Origin: Hyphomicrobiales bacterium
GTDB lineage: Bacteria > Pseudomonadota > Alphaproteobacteria > Rhizobiales > Beijerinckiaceae
Assembly: GCA_900470095.1 (NCBI GenBank)
Contig: UBZM01000038.1
Coordinates: 1 to 37,149, forward strand
Length of the DNA: 37,149 nt
Reading direction: 5' to 3'
The translations under genes and the position numbers were made by a program. This document shows, piece by piece, positions 15,973-24,959 of the stretch. The notes under the pieces are model-generated. The model searched no databases. It worked only from the letters and a program-made list of their open reading frames with translations, and was not told the DNA's origin. How positions within the stretch are numbered: the stretch's first letter is position 1; every line of letters starts with the position of its first letter.

Positions 15973-17496
15973 ATGACGCCGAATCGAGCCGAGCACAAAC
16001 TATTCGACGTTGTGGTTGTTGGCGGCGGCATCAACGGCACGAGTGCGGCTAGGGAACTCTCGGCCTCGGGCTTTCGGGTGCTGCTGGCGGAGAAGAAGGA
16101 TCTCGCCAACGGCGCGTCCAGTCGTTCGTCTCGGATCCTACACTGTGGGCTACGCTATTTCGAGACCAGCCATCCGGTCAGAACTTTCGCTTTCTCACCT
16201 CGACGGCTCTACGGCGCCATCAAAATGGCTAAGGCCTCCATGGAGGCGCGTGAGGAATTGGTGCGGTTGCAGCCTGAGCGTTGCAAGCCGTTTACGATGT
16301 GCTTCCCCCTGTATCGGGGCGACGATATACGCGGCTGGCATCTGGATATGGGGTTCGCGCTTCTGAAGCGCCTGGGGCCACCCGACCCTTCACTTGAATA
16401 TCGGCGGATCACCGCGGATCTCGACATGGAGCTTCCCTTTGCCACCGATCTTCGGGATCGACGTCAACTGCGTTCGATCGCGACCTATCGGGAGTACATG
16501 ATCGACTGGCCGGACCGGATCTGCGTCGACTTGGCTTTGGAGGCCGAGCGGAACGGTGCGGAACTCAGACTTTTCACCAGAGTAACGCTTGGAGAGCGTT
16601 TGCCGAGCGGCGAGTGGATCATCGAGCTTTCCGACGGGGCGGGACCGATTGAGCAGGTCATCGCCAAGGTTGTGCTGAACTTGACCGGCACTTGGATGGA
16701 CGACCTTATCCCCCCGGGGAGAGCGTCTAGCACGCCGCTCGTAAGGGGTACGAAGGGGGCGCACGTTGTCGTCCGGTTGCCGGATCGATACCAGGGCTTT
16801 GGCGTGGCGACGCTGCATCGTGGTGGCATGCCGTTCTATTGCCTACCTCTCGATGGCGATCGGTTCTACTTTGGGCCGACCGAAACTCCTTATGATGGAG
16901 ACGCGGACAAGGCGCGCCCATCGAGCCAGGACATCGATTTTCTTCTCGGCGAGGCTAACTATCTCCTGCCGGGCCTGAATCTGCAGCGGTGCGACGTGGA
17001 GTTCAGCTGGGCGGGCGTGCGGCCGCTGACGTACGATCCCGACGAGCCGATGGGACGGCGCACCCGCGAAATCCACGATCTTCGCGAGAGAGGCATGCCG
17101 GGTGTGCTCGCCATGACGGCGGGGCCGATCATGAGCCACAGGAGCGCCGGCCGGGATCTGCGGGATTCCGTCATGGGCCTGATAACGCCTTCTCGCGAGC
17201 GCGCCCTGGCGACGTGCATTCCCGAGAACGTTGTCTCCGCGCGGATTCCTCGATCCGCCGATCAAGAGGAGGCGTGCCGATCGGCCGTGCTGAGCGAGCA
17301 TGCCCGAGACCTGCGCGGCATCTTGTACACCCGCACGGCGCGAGCATGGGGGCGACATCTCGATCGCGACACCGTCGAGCACACGGCAAAATGCGTTGCC
17401 GATTTGCTGGATTGGGGACCTGAACAGGTCGCCGCTCAGGTGGATGAGTTCCTCGAACATCAACGAAGCGCATTCCCGCACGGGAGCGCATGCTGA
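15973..17496 (+). CDS. FAD-dependent oxidoreductase, glycerol-3-phosphate dehydrogenase (GlpD) family
   Basis: A 507-aa GlpD/GlpA-family flavoprotein. The N-terminal FAD fold is FDVVVVGGGINGTSAARELS (about residues 10-29). The family hallmark (SS.SS.L.HGGLRYLE in GlpD) reads ASSRSSRILHCGLRYFE here. The middle contains FYFGPTETPYDGD, and the C-terminus has the GlpD-type helical extension (ARDLRGILYTRTARAWGRHLDRDTVEHT). The start at MTPNRAEHKLFD is chosen because earlier codons lack family resemblance; the ribosome site is weak. It heads an operon with a polar amino acid importer and lacks glycerol genes around it, so its substrate may be another phospho- or hydroxy-compound. Glycerol 3-phosphate itself is not excluded. 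Electrons would go to quinone at the inner membrane. Confidence 0.87.
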   Translation: MTPNRAEHKLFDVVVVGGGINGTSAARELSASGFRVLLAEKKDLANGASSRSSRILHCGLRYFETSHPVRTFAFSPRRLYGAIKMAKASMEAREELVRLQPERCKPFTMCFPLYRGDDIRGWHLDMGFALLKRLGPPDPSLEYRRITADLDMELPFATDLRDRRQLRSIATYREYMIDWPDRICVDLALEAERNGAELRLFTRVTLGERLPSGEWIIELSDGAGPIEQVIAKVVLNLTGTWMDDLIPPGRASSTPLVRGTKGAHVVVRLPDRYQGFGVATLHRGGMPFYCLPLDGDRFYFGPTETPYDGDADKARPSSQDIDFLLGEANYLLPGLNLQRCDVEFSWAGVRPLTYDPDEPMGRRTREIHDLRERGMPGVLAMTAGPIMSHRSAGRDLRDSVMGLITPSRERALATCIPENVVSARIPRSADQEEACRSAVLSEHARDLRGILYTRTARAWGRHLDRDTVEHTAKCVADLLDWGPEQVAAQVDEFLEHQRSAFPHGSAC

Positions 17497-17539
17497 ACGA
17501 CGCCCACGAGCGAAGTCTTAGTAAAAAGGGGAGACAGCT

Positions 17540-18403
17540 ATGGCATCATCGAGCAATTTGAAGAATTTCGGCGCGTTGGCGGTCGCGTGGCTAGGCTGCA
17601 CGGCTGTTCTCGGCGCAGCACAGTCCCAGGCCGCGGAGGGCCGCCTGAAGGAAATCCTCGATCGAGGCTCGGTTAGGATCGGCGTCCAAGGAGCGTTCAA
17701 GCCGTGGTCTTTCCCGACCACCGACGGCTCACTTCAAGGCATTGAAGTCGATCTCGGGAAGAGCGTTGCTGAGGCTCTCGGTGTCAAATTCGAGCCGGTG
17801 ATCATCACGTCGGCGAACCGCATGCAGCTGCTGCAGCAGGGCAAGATCGACCTGATCATCGGCGGAATGTACGACACTGCGGAGCGCCGGAAGATCGTAG
17901 GCATGATCGAACCAGCTTACTGGACCTCCGGACCGACCATGTTGGCCAAGAAGGGGGCGATCAAGGACTGGAAGGATATCGCCAACAAACCGGTCTGCGG
18001 CAAGCAGGGCAATGCCTACAACAAGCAGATCGAAACTGAACTGAAGGCCAAACTGACTGCTTTCGCTGGCAACACCGAAGGCAAAGAAGCGCTGCGATCA
18101 GGCAAATGCATCGCGTGGGTTTACGACGACGTCAGCATCATGGCGGACATCGAGACTCCTGAGTGGCAGGACTACGAGATGCCCGTAACGACCCTGTACA
18201 ACAACCCCTGGGCAGCAGCGGTCCCCATTGAGGAGTTGAATAAAGGCTGGGGCGCGTTCATGGCCGGCATGGCGTATCGCTGGCAAGGCGAGGGCAAGCT
18301 CATCGAGCTCGCGAAAAAATGGAATGTGAAACCCTCGGAATGGTTCGCTGAGCAGCAGAAGAAGCTGAACTGGGACACAACCTACCTGAATCCGAAGAAC
18401 TGA
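17540..18403 (+). CDS. Polar amino acid ABC transporter substrate-binding protein
   Basis: A 287-aa periplasmic binding protein of SBP family 3. The Sec signal covers residues 1-32, ending AAQSQAAEG. The mature part starts RLKEILDRGSVRIGVQGAFKP and has the ligand-cleft sequence GIEVDLGKSVAEALGVK, then QLLQQGKIDLIIGGMYDTAERR and a second-lobe segment LRSGKCIAWVYDD. A strong GGGGAG ribosome site precedes the ATG. Two permeases and an ATPase follow on the same strand. The expected ligand is an amino acid or betaine-like compound; the aromatic and acidic cleft residues cannot be judged by eye. Confidence 0.92.
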   Translation: MASSSNLKNFGALAVAWLGCTAVLGAAQSQAAEGRLKEILDRGSVRIGVQGAFKPWSFPTTDGSLQGIEVDLGKSVAEALGVKFEPVIITSANRMQLLQQGKIDLIIGGMYDTAERRKIVGMIEPAYWTSGPTMLAKKGAIKDWKDIANKPVCGKQGNAYNKQIETELKAKLTAFAGNTEGKEALRSGKCIAWVYDDVSIMADIETPEWQDYEMPVTTLYNNPWAAAVPIEELNKGWGAFMAGMAYRWQGEGKLIELAKKWNVKPSEWFAEQQKKLNWDTTYLNPKN

Positions 18404-18444
18404 TCCTTCAATGATCCAGACCCGTCATGTCCTGATGGCCCATC

Positions 18445-19191
18445 ATGATTGAACTATTTGGCCCATATTTTCGCAGGCTCTACGACACGACGGGTCTGAA
18501 TTACAACGTCTTCTATGATCAGTACGAATTCGATCGGTTTGCGACTGGCGCCAGCAACTCCCTCCAGCTGATATTTTGGGCGTTGTTTCTGTCGCTTATA
18601 ATTGGGGTCATCGGCGCCTGGGCGCAGAGCGCCAAGAGCGGTTTCGTGCGGGTCGGCATGGACGCCTACATTCAGGTTTTCCGTAACACCCCCCCGATGA
18701 TCCAGTTGCTGTTCTTCTACTTCGGGTTGGGAGCGCTGACGCCGTCGGTCGATATGGGCGGATATTCGCAGCCGCTCGTATCAGCCTATGCGTGGGCGAC
18801 CATCTCGCTCGGCATTTTCGGCGGCGCTTTCAACGTGGAGATCTTCCGCTCGGGTATTGATGCCGTTCCAGATTCTACGTTGGAAGCGGCCGAGAGCCTG
18901 TGCTTCTCGAAGTGGCAAACGTATCTCTACATCACTTTGCCACTCGCTTTTCGGATCAGTCTTCCGGCGCTGACAAACAACCTCGTCAGCTTAGCAAAGA
19001 CGACCTCGCTCGCATATGTCATCGCGGTCCCGGAGATGACCTACGTGCTGAACCAAGTCTGGTCGGACAATGTCAACGTGCCCGAGATGATGCTCCTACT
19101 GTTTCTCTTCTACATCGTCGTCGTTACGGCAATAGCCAGTGCACTTCACCTTCTCGAACGCAAGCTCGCGCTCCCGGGGTACGGCCAATGA
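18445..19191 (+). CDS. Amino acid ABC transporter permease (HisM/GlnP type)
   Basis: A 248-aa inner-membrane permease. Hydrophobic helices begin near residue 35 (LQLIFWALFLSLIIGVIGAW). The conserved YIQVFRNTPPMIQLLFFYFG segment at about 73-92 is the mark of polar amino acid permeases. An EAA loop, LEAAESLCFSKWQTYLYITLPLA, contacts the ATPase. It follows the binding protein by 41 bp and overlaps the second permease start by ATGA. The two permeases presumably form a heterodimer. Confidence 0.92.
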   Translation: MIELFGPYFRRLYDTTGLNYNVFYDQYEFDRFATGASNSLQLIFWALFLSLIIGVIGAWAQSAKSGFVRVGMDAYIQVFRNTPPMIQLLFFYFGLGALTPSVDMGGYSQPLVSAYAWATISLGIFGGAFNVEIFRSGIDAVPDSTLEAAESLCFSKWQTYLYITLPLAFRISLPALTNNLVSLAKTTSLAYVIAVPEMTYVLNQVWSDNVNVPEMMLLLFLFYIVVVTAIASALHLLERKLALPGYGQ

Positions 19192-20018
19192 CGGTGCGCG
19201 CATTCGTCCTCGATCCAGCCAAGCTGTCCTCTCAGCGGCCGCTATCGTTTCTCAGTTGGCGACATGGCCTGTGCCTAGCGGTCGCCTTCTTGGCGTCCCT
19301 AATGTCGGCGTGGGCACAAGCAACTCCACCCGGTCGCCCGTCCGCTATTGAGACGCTGATCGTATGGCTTCCATTTATCTTCCAAGGCTTCGCTCTCAAT
19401 CTGCTCATGAGTTTCCTAGCGATGGCGCTAGCGACTGTTCTGGGTGTTGCGCTTGGCCTCATGCAGATCAGTCTGGTTTGGCCAATCCGGTCCCCGTCCC
19501 GCTTCATTACGCATCTGCTGCGAAACTCACCGTGGCTCGTGATTCTCTTCGTCGTGATGTACATGCTCCCAGCCGAGTTTCGGATGCCAGGCGGCGGCAG
19601 GGTGGCGATTCCGGATTGGGTCAAGGCGACGGTCGCATTCGCCTTACCTGTCATGGGGAACATCAGCGAGATCGTGCGCGGAGCGGTTCGTTCGATCCCC
19701 ACGGGACAGTGGGATTCGGCGGAAGGTCTCGCTTTTACCCGCTCGCAGACACTGCGCTGGATCATCCTTCCTCAATGCGTGCGGCGGGCGATCCCGCCGT
19801 GGATGAATTGGTACGCGCTACTAACACTCTCGACGCCTATGGCCTCGATTTTCAGCGTTCACGAAGCAGTTGCCAACGCGCAGGCGGGAATGGAGGCGGC
19901 TGGCGCGAGGCCGGAGCTTTTGTTTCCGTTCTACCTTTTCCTGCTCTGTCTATTCTTCGCCTACATCTATCCAATCGCGCTTTGGACACGAAGGCTTGAG
20001 CGTAAATATGTCGTTTGA
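19188..20018 (+). CDS. Amino acid ABC transporter permease, second subunit
   Basis: A 276-aa permease of the same family as the gene before. A long N-terminal region with one hydrophobic helix (LCLAVAFLASLMSAW) precedes the core, which starts near residue 60. The conserved LLRNSPWLVILFVVMY segment and an EAA loop (WDSAEGLAFTRSQTLRWIILPQ) are visible. The ATG overlaps the previous stop, which fixes the start; an open frame farther upstream lies inside the first permease. The ATPase gene starts 11 bp before this stop, so the three genes are tightly coupled. Confidence 0.92.
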   Translation: MTVRAFVLDPAKLSSQRPLSFLSWRHGLCLAVAFLASLMSAWAQATPPGRPSAIETLIVWLPFIFQGFALNLLMSFLAMALATVLGVALGLMQISLVWPIRSPSRFITHLLRNSPWLVILFVVMYMLPAEFRMPGGGRVAIPDWVKATVAFALPVMGNISEIVRGAVRSIPTGQWDSAEGLAFTRSQTLRWIILPQCVRRAIPPWMNWYALLTLSTPMASIFSVHEAVANAQAGMEAAGARPELLFPFYLFLLCLFFAYIYPIALWTRRLERKYVV

Positions 20019-20787
20019 AACAAATATAGCCAGCAGTTCGCTTGCGCGGCCCGCGAACGATCCCATCGTATCCCTTCGGGATGTGCACAAGGCCTTCGGC
20101 GCCTATGAGGTGATCAAGGGCGTCAGTTTCGAAGTCCGCAAGGGCGAGGTTGTATGCATCATCGGCCCCTCCGGCTCGGGAAAGTCTACCCTGATCCGGT
20201 GCATCAATGGTCTCAGCCCCATACAGCGGGGCTCGATCAAAGTGGAAGGCCAGGAGGTTAACGACCCCAAATTGGACAAGCTTGCCTTGCGCAAGAAGGT
20301 CGGAATCGTCTTCCAGCAATACAACCTCTTCCCGCACAAGACGGCGCTGGAAAACGTCATGATGGCGCCACTGAAGGTCTTGCGCGAGCCGAAGGCGGAG
20401 GTCGAGGAGCGGGCGCGGGCGCTTATGAAGAAGGTCCGGCTGACCGGTAAGGAAGACTCTTATCCTGGGCAACTCTCCGGGGGCCAACAGCAACGGGTCG
20501 CGATCGCGAGAAGCCTAGCAATGCGTCCCGACGTCATGCTGTTCGACGAGGTCACGGCGGCACTTGATCCGGAGACGGTCAAAGAGGTGCTGGTGACCAT
20601 CAAAGAGCTCGCCGCGGACGGGATGACCTGCATCCTCGTTACACACGAGATGGGTTTCGCGCGCGAAGTCGCCGACCACATTTACTTTACCGACAAGGGA
20701 GTGATCGTGGAGCACGGTCCCCCGGAGGAGTTCTTCAACAATGCCAAGGATCCGCGGACCCGGCAGTTCTTGAGCCAAGTCCTTTGA
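20008..20787 (+). CDS. Amino acid ABC transporter ATP-binding protein (GlnQ/HisP type)
   Basis: A 259-aa ATPase of the polar amino acid class. It shows Walker A GPSGSGKS, Q-loop FQQYNLFPHKTALEN, signature LSGGQQQRVAIAR, Walker B VMLFDEVTAALDPE and the switch histidine in THEMGFAREVAD. Length and the absence of a TOBE extension fit GlnQ rather than the larger PotA-type ATPase at 8037. The ATG lies inside the end of the permease gene, an 11-bp overlap. It completes the importer whose binding protein is encoded at 17540. Confidence 0.94.
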   Translation: MSFETNIASSSLARPANDPIVSLRDVHKAFGAYEVIKGVSFEVRKGEVVCIIGPSGSGKSTLIRCINGLSPIQRGSIKVEGQEVNDPKLDKLALRKKVGIVFQQYNLFPHKTALENVMMAPLKVLREPKAEVEERARALMKKVRLTGKEDSYPGQLSGGQQQRVAIARSLAMRPDVMLFDEVTAALDPETVKEVLVTIKELAADGMTCILVTHEMGFAREVADHIYFTDKGVIVEHGPPEEFFNNAKDPRTRQFLSQVL

Positions 20788-20795
20788 GTTGAACG

Positions 20796-20815
20796 CCGCG
20801 CCTTATTCGGCGCGG
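20796..20815 (+). repeat. GC-rich intergenic hairpin
   Basis: CCGCGCC (20796-20802) pairs with GGCGCGG (20809-20815) around a six-base loop, nine bases after the ATPase stop. No T-tract follows, so partial termination or mRNA end protection is more likely than a strong terminator. The flavoprotein gene downstream may still be in the same transcript. Confidence 0.45.
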
Positions 20816-20900
20816 ACCACCGCACAATCGACGGACGGCACCGTGCGAACCCGGACGTTCGCGCGATCGATTAAGCTTGTCCAAAATTGAGGAGGCAAAC

Positions 20901-22946
20901 GTGTACAGCCCGAACCCTACGATCGTCGCCAAAGATCCACTGCTACAGCCCCTGACGATCAAGCACGTCACTTTCCGTAACCGAATCATGAGCACGAGCC
21001 ACGCATGCGGGCTCGAGGTCAACGGCATGCCGGAGGAGGCATATCAAAGCTATCACGAGGAGAAAGCTAAAGGCGGCATCGGCCTTTCGATGTTTGGTGG
21101 ATCCTCGAACGTCGACGTCGACTCCCCGAACATCTTCCGGCAGCTCAACGTCGGCACCGATGCTATCATCCCGCATCTCCAGCGATTCAGCGCCAGAATG
21201 CACGGGCAGGGCGCGGGGCTGATGTGTCAGATCACCCATCTGGGACGGCGCGGGGATCCTTATGGCGGTGCCCGCCTGCCAACGATCGCGCCGTCACCAG
21301 TGCGTGAAACGGCGCATCGCAGCATTCCCAAGGAGATGGACGAGTACGACATTGACCGCGTCGTAAAAGCCTATGCGCTGGCCGCGGCTCGCTGCAAGGA
21401 AGGCGGCCTGGATGGCATCGAGACAATGTCGTCGGGGCATCTGATCGGCCAGTTCTTCTCGCCGGAGACCAATCGCCGAACGGACAGGTTCGGCGGCTCG
21501 CTGGAGAACCGTTGCCGCTTCGCCCTGATGGTGCATGAGGCGATCCGCAAAGCGGTCGGCGACGACTTCCTCGTGGGCATGCGTTTTGTCGTCGACGAGG
21601 GACCCCACGGTGCCCTTCGCTTGGAGGAATGCGTCCGCATCGCACTGATCTTGAAGGAGGCGGGCGCGGTCGACTTCTTCAACGCAATCTACGGCACGAT
21701 GGAGAGCGTGCCGGCGCTTGCCGAATACAACATGCCTGGGATGGGTTCGCCCCTCGCCCCCTGGGTGGAGCCCGTCGGCGCGTTCCGTCGCGAGGTCGGA
21801 ATGCCAGTCTTCCATGCGGCGCGCATCGCCGACCTTGCCTCGGCGCGATACGCAGTGCGGGAGGGGAAAGTCGATATGGCAGGCATGACCCGCGCCCAGA
21901 TCGCCGACCCCTATATCGTGGCCAAGATGGCAAGCGGACGTGAGGACGAGATTAGGCCCTGTGTAGGCGCCACTCATTGCCAGTCGCAACACCGACCGTC
22001 CTGTTTGCACAACCCTGTCACGGGAAGGGAGCTGACGCTCAAGCACCAGATACCGAAGACGCAGGGACCGGTTCGAAAGGTCGTCGTCATCGGCGGTGGG
22101 CCAGCTGGACTCGAGGCCGCCCGCGTCAGTGCAGAGCGTGGCCACGAGGTCTCGCTCTATGAGGCTGCGCCGGACTTTGGCGGTCAGATCCTCGTCGGCG
22201 CCACGGGATCATGGCGGCGCGACCTGAAGGGAATCGTCGAATGGCGGGTCGCCGAATTGCAGCGCCTAGGCGCCAGCCTGAACGCGAACGCCTACATGGA
22301 CGAGCGGGATATAGCTGCTTTGGAGCCTGACGTCGTTATCATGGCGACCGGCGGCCTTCCGCTTGTCGATCTCGAAGCGGGCGCTGAGCTCTGCACGAAC
22401 ACATGGGATGTCTTAACGGGACAAGTGGCATTGGCCGGCGACGTGCTCATCTTTGACGGCACGGGAAGGCATCCGGGACCGCTGGCAGCCGAGCGGGCAG
22501 TCGAGATGGGCGCAAGGGTCACGTACGTGTCGATTGACGCGATGCTGGCCGAAGAGCTGACGTACGCTGAGCGGATCCGTTGGAAACGGGTTTTTCTCAA
22601 GCACGGCATCCAGCCCGCGACTGAGACGCGGCTCGTCTCCGTCCGACGCCAGGACAACCGATTGCTGGCAACGCTCGCGAACGACGTCTCTCGCGAAGTC
22701 TCAACGGTTTTGGTCGACCATGTTGTGGTGGAGCAGGGCAGCATACCCATGGCGGAGGTCTACGACCAACTGCGCGGCCTGTCACTCAATGATGGGGTAA
22801 GCGATCTGGCGGCCATGGTCGAGGCCGCGCCCCAGCCGAGGCGGGATGGCGCTGGTTTCGAAGTGCACCGGATCGGCGACGCCGTTGCTAGCCGCAACAT
22901 CCACTCAGCAATGCTGGACGCGCTACGGATCTGCAGTGCGCTATGA
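20901..22946 (+). CDS. OYE/trimethylamine dehydrogenase-like flavoprotein (possible N-methyl amino acid demethylase)
   Basis: A 681-aa protein with an N-terminal FMN barrel of the old yellow enzyme family (PLLQPLTIKHVTFRNRIM..., ITHLGRRG, SPETNRRTDRFGGSLENR) and a C-terminal NAD(P)/FAD domain starting VVVIGGGPAGLEAARVSAERGHEV near residue 395. This is the layout of trimethylamine dehydrogenase and 2,4-dienoyl-CoA reductase. The iron-sulfur segment reads CVGATHC, with Cys354, Cys360 and Cys368. The position equivalent to the second TMADH cysteine is Ala357. I recall the same CVGAT variant in proteins annotated as N-methylproline demethylases. The GTG start is fixed by GAGGAGG five bases upstream. 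Next to an amino acid importer, oxidative N-demethylation of a betaine or N-methyl amino acid is the best guess. Confidence 0.87.
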   Translation: MYSPNPTIVAKDPLLQPLTIKHVTFRNRIMSTSHACGLEVNGMPEEAYQSYHEEKAKGGIGLSMFGGSSNVDVDSPNIFRQLNVGTDAIIPHLQRFSARMHGQGAGLMCQITHLGRRGDPYGGARLPTIAPSPVRETAHRSIPKEMDEYDIDRVVKAYALAAARCKEGGLDGIETMSSGHLIGQFFSPETNRRTDRFGGSLENRCRFALMVHEAIRKAVGDDFLVGMRFVVDEGPHGALRLEECVRIALILKEAGAVDFFNAIYGTMESVPALAEYNMPGMGSPLAPWVEPVGAFRREVGMPVFHAARIADLASARYAVREGKVDMAGMTRAQIADPYIVAKMASGREDEIRPCVGATHCQSQHRPSCLHNPVTGRELTLKHQIPKTQGPVRKVVVIGGGPAGLEAARVSAERGHEVSLYEAAPDFGGQILVGATGSWRRDLKGIVEWRVAELQRLGASLNANAYMDERDIAALEPDVVIMATGGLPLVDLEAGAELCTNTWDVLTGQVALAGDVLIFDGTGRHPGPLAAERAVEMGARVTYVSIDAMLAEELTYAERIRWKRVFLKHGIQPATETRLVSVRRQDNRLLATLANDVSREVSTVLVDHVVVEQGSIPMAEVYDQLRGLSLNDGVSDLAAMVEAAPQPRRDGAGFEVHRIGDAVASRNIHSAMLDALRICSAL

Positions 22947-22963
22947 CACCGGGTGTAGCCAGC

Positions 22964-24259
22964 CTAGCGTCCGATGAGGTCGAGGAACTGGTACCAGCCT
23001 GCCACAGTGCGTACCGCGGGCTCGCGCAGGAAGTAAAACGGAATACCCTCGGGCTGGGATCGCCGCATCGGCCCGAGGTCGAGGGTTTCCCCCATCACCA
23101 GGTCAAGGGCATACCTGCCGAGCAGGCTTGCCATGGCGATGCCGGTGCCGTTGTAGCCGAGCGAGAACGCCGTGCGGGGATTGGCCAGCCCGATCTGCGG
23201 GAGGCTGTCTATCGTCATCGCTACGAGTCCCGACCAACGATGGGTGACAGATTTGTCGGCCAACTGAGGAAAAATCGCTTTCACCGCTGTTTCGAGCGCC
23301 GCGAAGGCAGTACTGGAATCGGATTTTCCGAACGCCCCCCTGCCCCCGAAAAGCAACCGATCGTCAATGCGACGGAACCAGCGCATCATGCGACGCGTCT
23401 CGCTGTAGCTTCGACCGTTCCGAACCAGCGTAGCGAAAATCTCTGCTGGCAACGGTTCCGTGGCTACCATGGCACTCCTAAACGGGATGACCGACTTACG
23501 TACGCCGGCAGTCGCCGACGAGAGGTCGGAATATCCATTAGTGGCGATGACGAGCCGATCAGCCCTTACCGAACCGTGCTCGGTCACAAGTTCGACGCCC
23601 GCGGATGTTTGGTTGGTGCACTTCACCACCGATTGCTCAAAGATCTCGCCACCGCCCTTGCGGACTGCTCGCGCAAGCCCACGTGCATAATTCAGGGGGT
23701 GGATGACGCCTGCGTGCGTGTTGAGGACGCCGCCGACGAAGCTGCGGGAGCCGGTTTCGTGGGCCATCTCTTCCGCATCGAGTACCCGCAGGCTGGTGTC
23801 GCCGAAGCTTCCCCGGACCGCCTCGGCCTCCTCAGTCAGCCCAGCAAGCGCGTGCATACTGTGCGCGCAGCGAAGGTTGCCCGTCTTCGCGAAGCCTGCC
23901 GCCCGGATGTCGAACATCTCGACGTAGCGCTCCACGCAGTCCATGGCGTCGTGCCCCAGTCCACTCATGCGCTTCGCCACGTCCACGCCATGAAGCTTTG
24001 CCATGTCGCTTAGCGAGACGCGATACTTGGTGGAGACGACGCCGCCGTTACGTCCGGAAGCCCCGAAGCCAACTTCGCTGGCTTCGAGGACGACCGGCTT
24101 TAAGCCTTTCTCAATCGCACGCAGTGCGGCGGATAGGCCGGTGTATCCGGCGCCCACGATGGCGATGTCGGCCCTTGTGCTGCCTGAAAGGGCACGCGGC
24201 GCGGAGGCCGGTGTCGCTGTCTCTCGCCAGAGCGAGAGAGGAGGTGTCAAACTGGGCAT
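22964..24259 (-). CDS. FAD-dependent amine oxidoreductase (PuuB/DAO-like)
   Basis: A 431-aa flavoprotein of the DAO family resembling gamma-glutamylputrescine oxidase. The dinucleotide fold is DIAIVGAGYTGLSAAL (Gly36, Gly38, Gly41), followed by FGASGRNGG (65-73), whose GRNGG is typical of this subgroup. The C-terminus shows WSGLVAMTIDSLPQIG and GYNGTGIAMASLLGRYALDLV, then FYFLREPAVRTVAGWYQFLD. GGGAG lies upstream of the ATG. It converges with the OYE-like gene (17 bp between stops) and is downstream of a truncated HAD gene on the same strand, so its original promoter may have been lost. It probably oxidises an amine or N-substituted amino acid; the exact substrate is unknown. Confidence 0.88.
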   Translation of the reverse strand: MPSLTPPLSLWRETATPASAPRALSGSTRADIAIVGAGYTGLSAALRAIEKGLKPVVLEASEVGFGASGRNGGVVSTKYRVSLSDMAKLHGVDVAKRMSGLGHDAMDCVERYVEMFDIRAAGFAKTGNLRCAHSMHALAGLTEEAEAVRGSFGDTSLRVLDAEEMAHETGSRSFVGGVLNTHAGVIHPLNYARGLARAVRKGGGEIFEQSVVKCTNQTSAGVELVTEHGSVRADRLVIATNGYSDLSSATAGVRKSVIPFRSAMVATEPLPAEIFATLVRNGRSYSETRRMMRWFRRIDDRLLFGGRGAFGKSDSSTAFAALETAVKAIFPQLADKSVTHRWSGLVAMTIDSLPQIGLANPRTAFSLGYNGTGIAMASLLGRYALDLVMGETLDLGPMRRSQPEGIPFYFLREPAVRTVAGWYQFLDLIGR

Positions 24260-24293
24260 TGCCCTCGCTCCCGTCGCCGACGTTCGAACTTGC

Positions 24294-24860
24294 TCAGCCC
24301 TGCTCCACCGCGTCCGCCAGTTCGCGGAGCGAGGAGAAGTGAAAGTCCGGCTCAGTCACCCTTTTTGGGACCGGCGTGCCTCCGAAGCCGTCCTGCCCGT
24401 TTCGCCGCTCGATCCAGCACACCTTGTAACCGAGCTCCCGGGCAACTCCGATGTCGTGATACTGGCTCTGCGCGACGTGCAGGATTTCCTCCTGCTTGTA
24501 TCCGAAGGCGGATTGCCGGCCGAGATTGTAGGAGAAGAAGCGCGGGTCAGGCTTCGGGTACTTCGCCTCGTCAACGGTCACGCTGTCATGGAATGGCAAT
24601 CCGAGCTGGTTCGCGCAGGCGGTATACCCGACCCTGTCGAAGTTGGTCATCGCGACCAGACGGAACTTTCGACGCAGCCTCTTGAGAGCGTCGGCGGAGT
24701 CCTCGAATGCCGGGAAGTTGAAGAAGTGCCGCATGAACGTGTCGCCCGCGGCCTCGTCATGCGGCAGGCCCAATTCCTTAGCGGAATAGAGGTAAACGTC
24801 GCGCATACCCGCTTCTGCTTCACGGACCCTGCTGATGCCGATGCCTTCGCTGCGGAATTC
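24294..24860 (-). pseudogene. HAD-superfamily hydrolase (type II haloacid dehalogenase-like), 5'-truncated
   Basis: About 190 codons match the C-terminal two thirds of type II haloacid dehalogenase-like proteins. They include FPAFEDSADALKRLRRKFRLVAMTNFDR (motif II region), a motif III lysine in DEAKYPKPDPRFF, and EILHVAQSQYHDIGVARELG. The N-terminal 60-70 residues, which should carry the Asp nucleophile (FDxYGTL motif), are absent in this and the other minus-strand frames. The frame stays open to 25016, but that sequence is not family-like and is crossed by the small gene starting at 24960. The family-like sequence fades somewhere between about 24800 and 24960. Without the nucleophile it should be inactive. 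It ends 34 bp before the PuuB-like gene. Confidence 0.75.
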
Positions 24861-24959
24861 GGAGGAGAGCGGCTGCACATTGAACAGCGCGCGAAATCCT
24901 CTTGAAACCGGAACGCGCCGCGATAAATTTCTCGCGTCAGCCACGGAAGGAGAAATCCG

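Noticed and set aside
21294..22145. Minus-strand open frame of 283 codons inside the OYE-like gene
   Set aside because: Antisense shadow; the plus-strand frame carries the FMN and iron-sulfur motifs.
22943..24013. Long plus-strand open frame of 356 codons opposite the PuuB-like gene
   Set aside because: It mirrors the minus-strand flavoprotein, whose FAD motifs are clear; its own translation has no domain or ribosome site.
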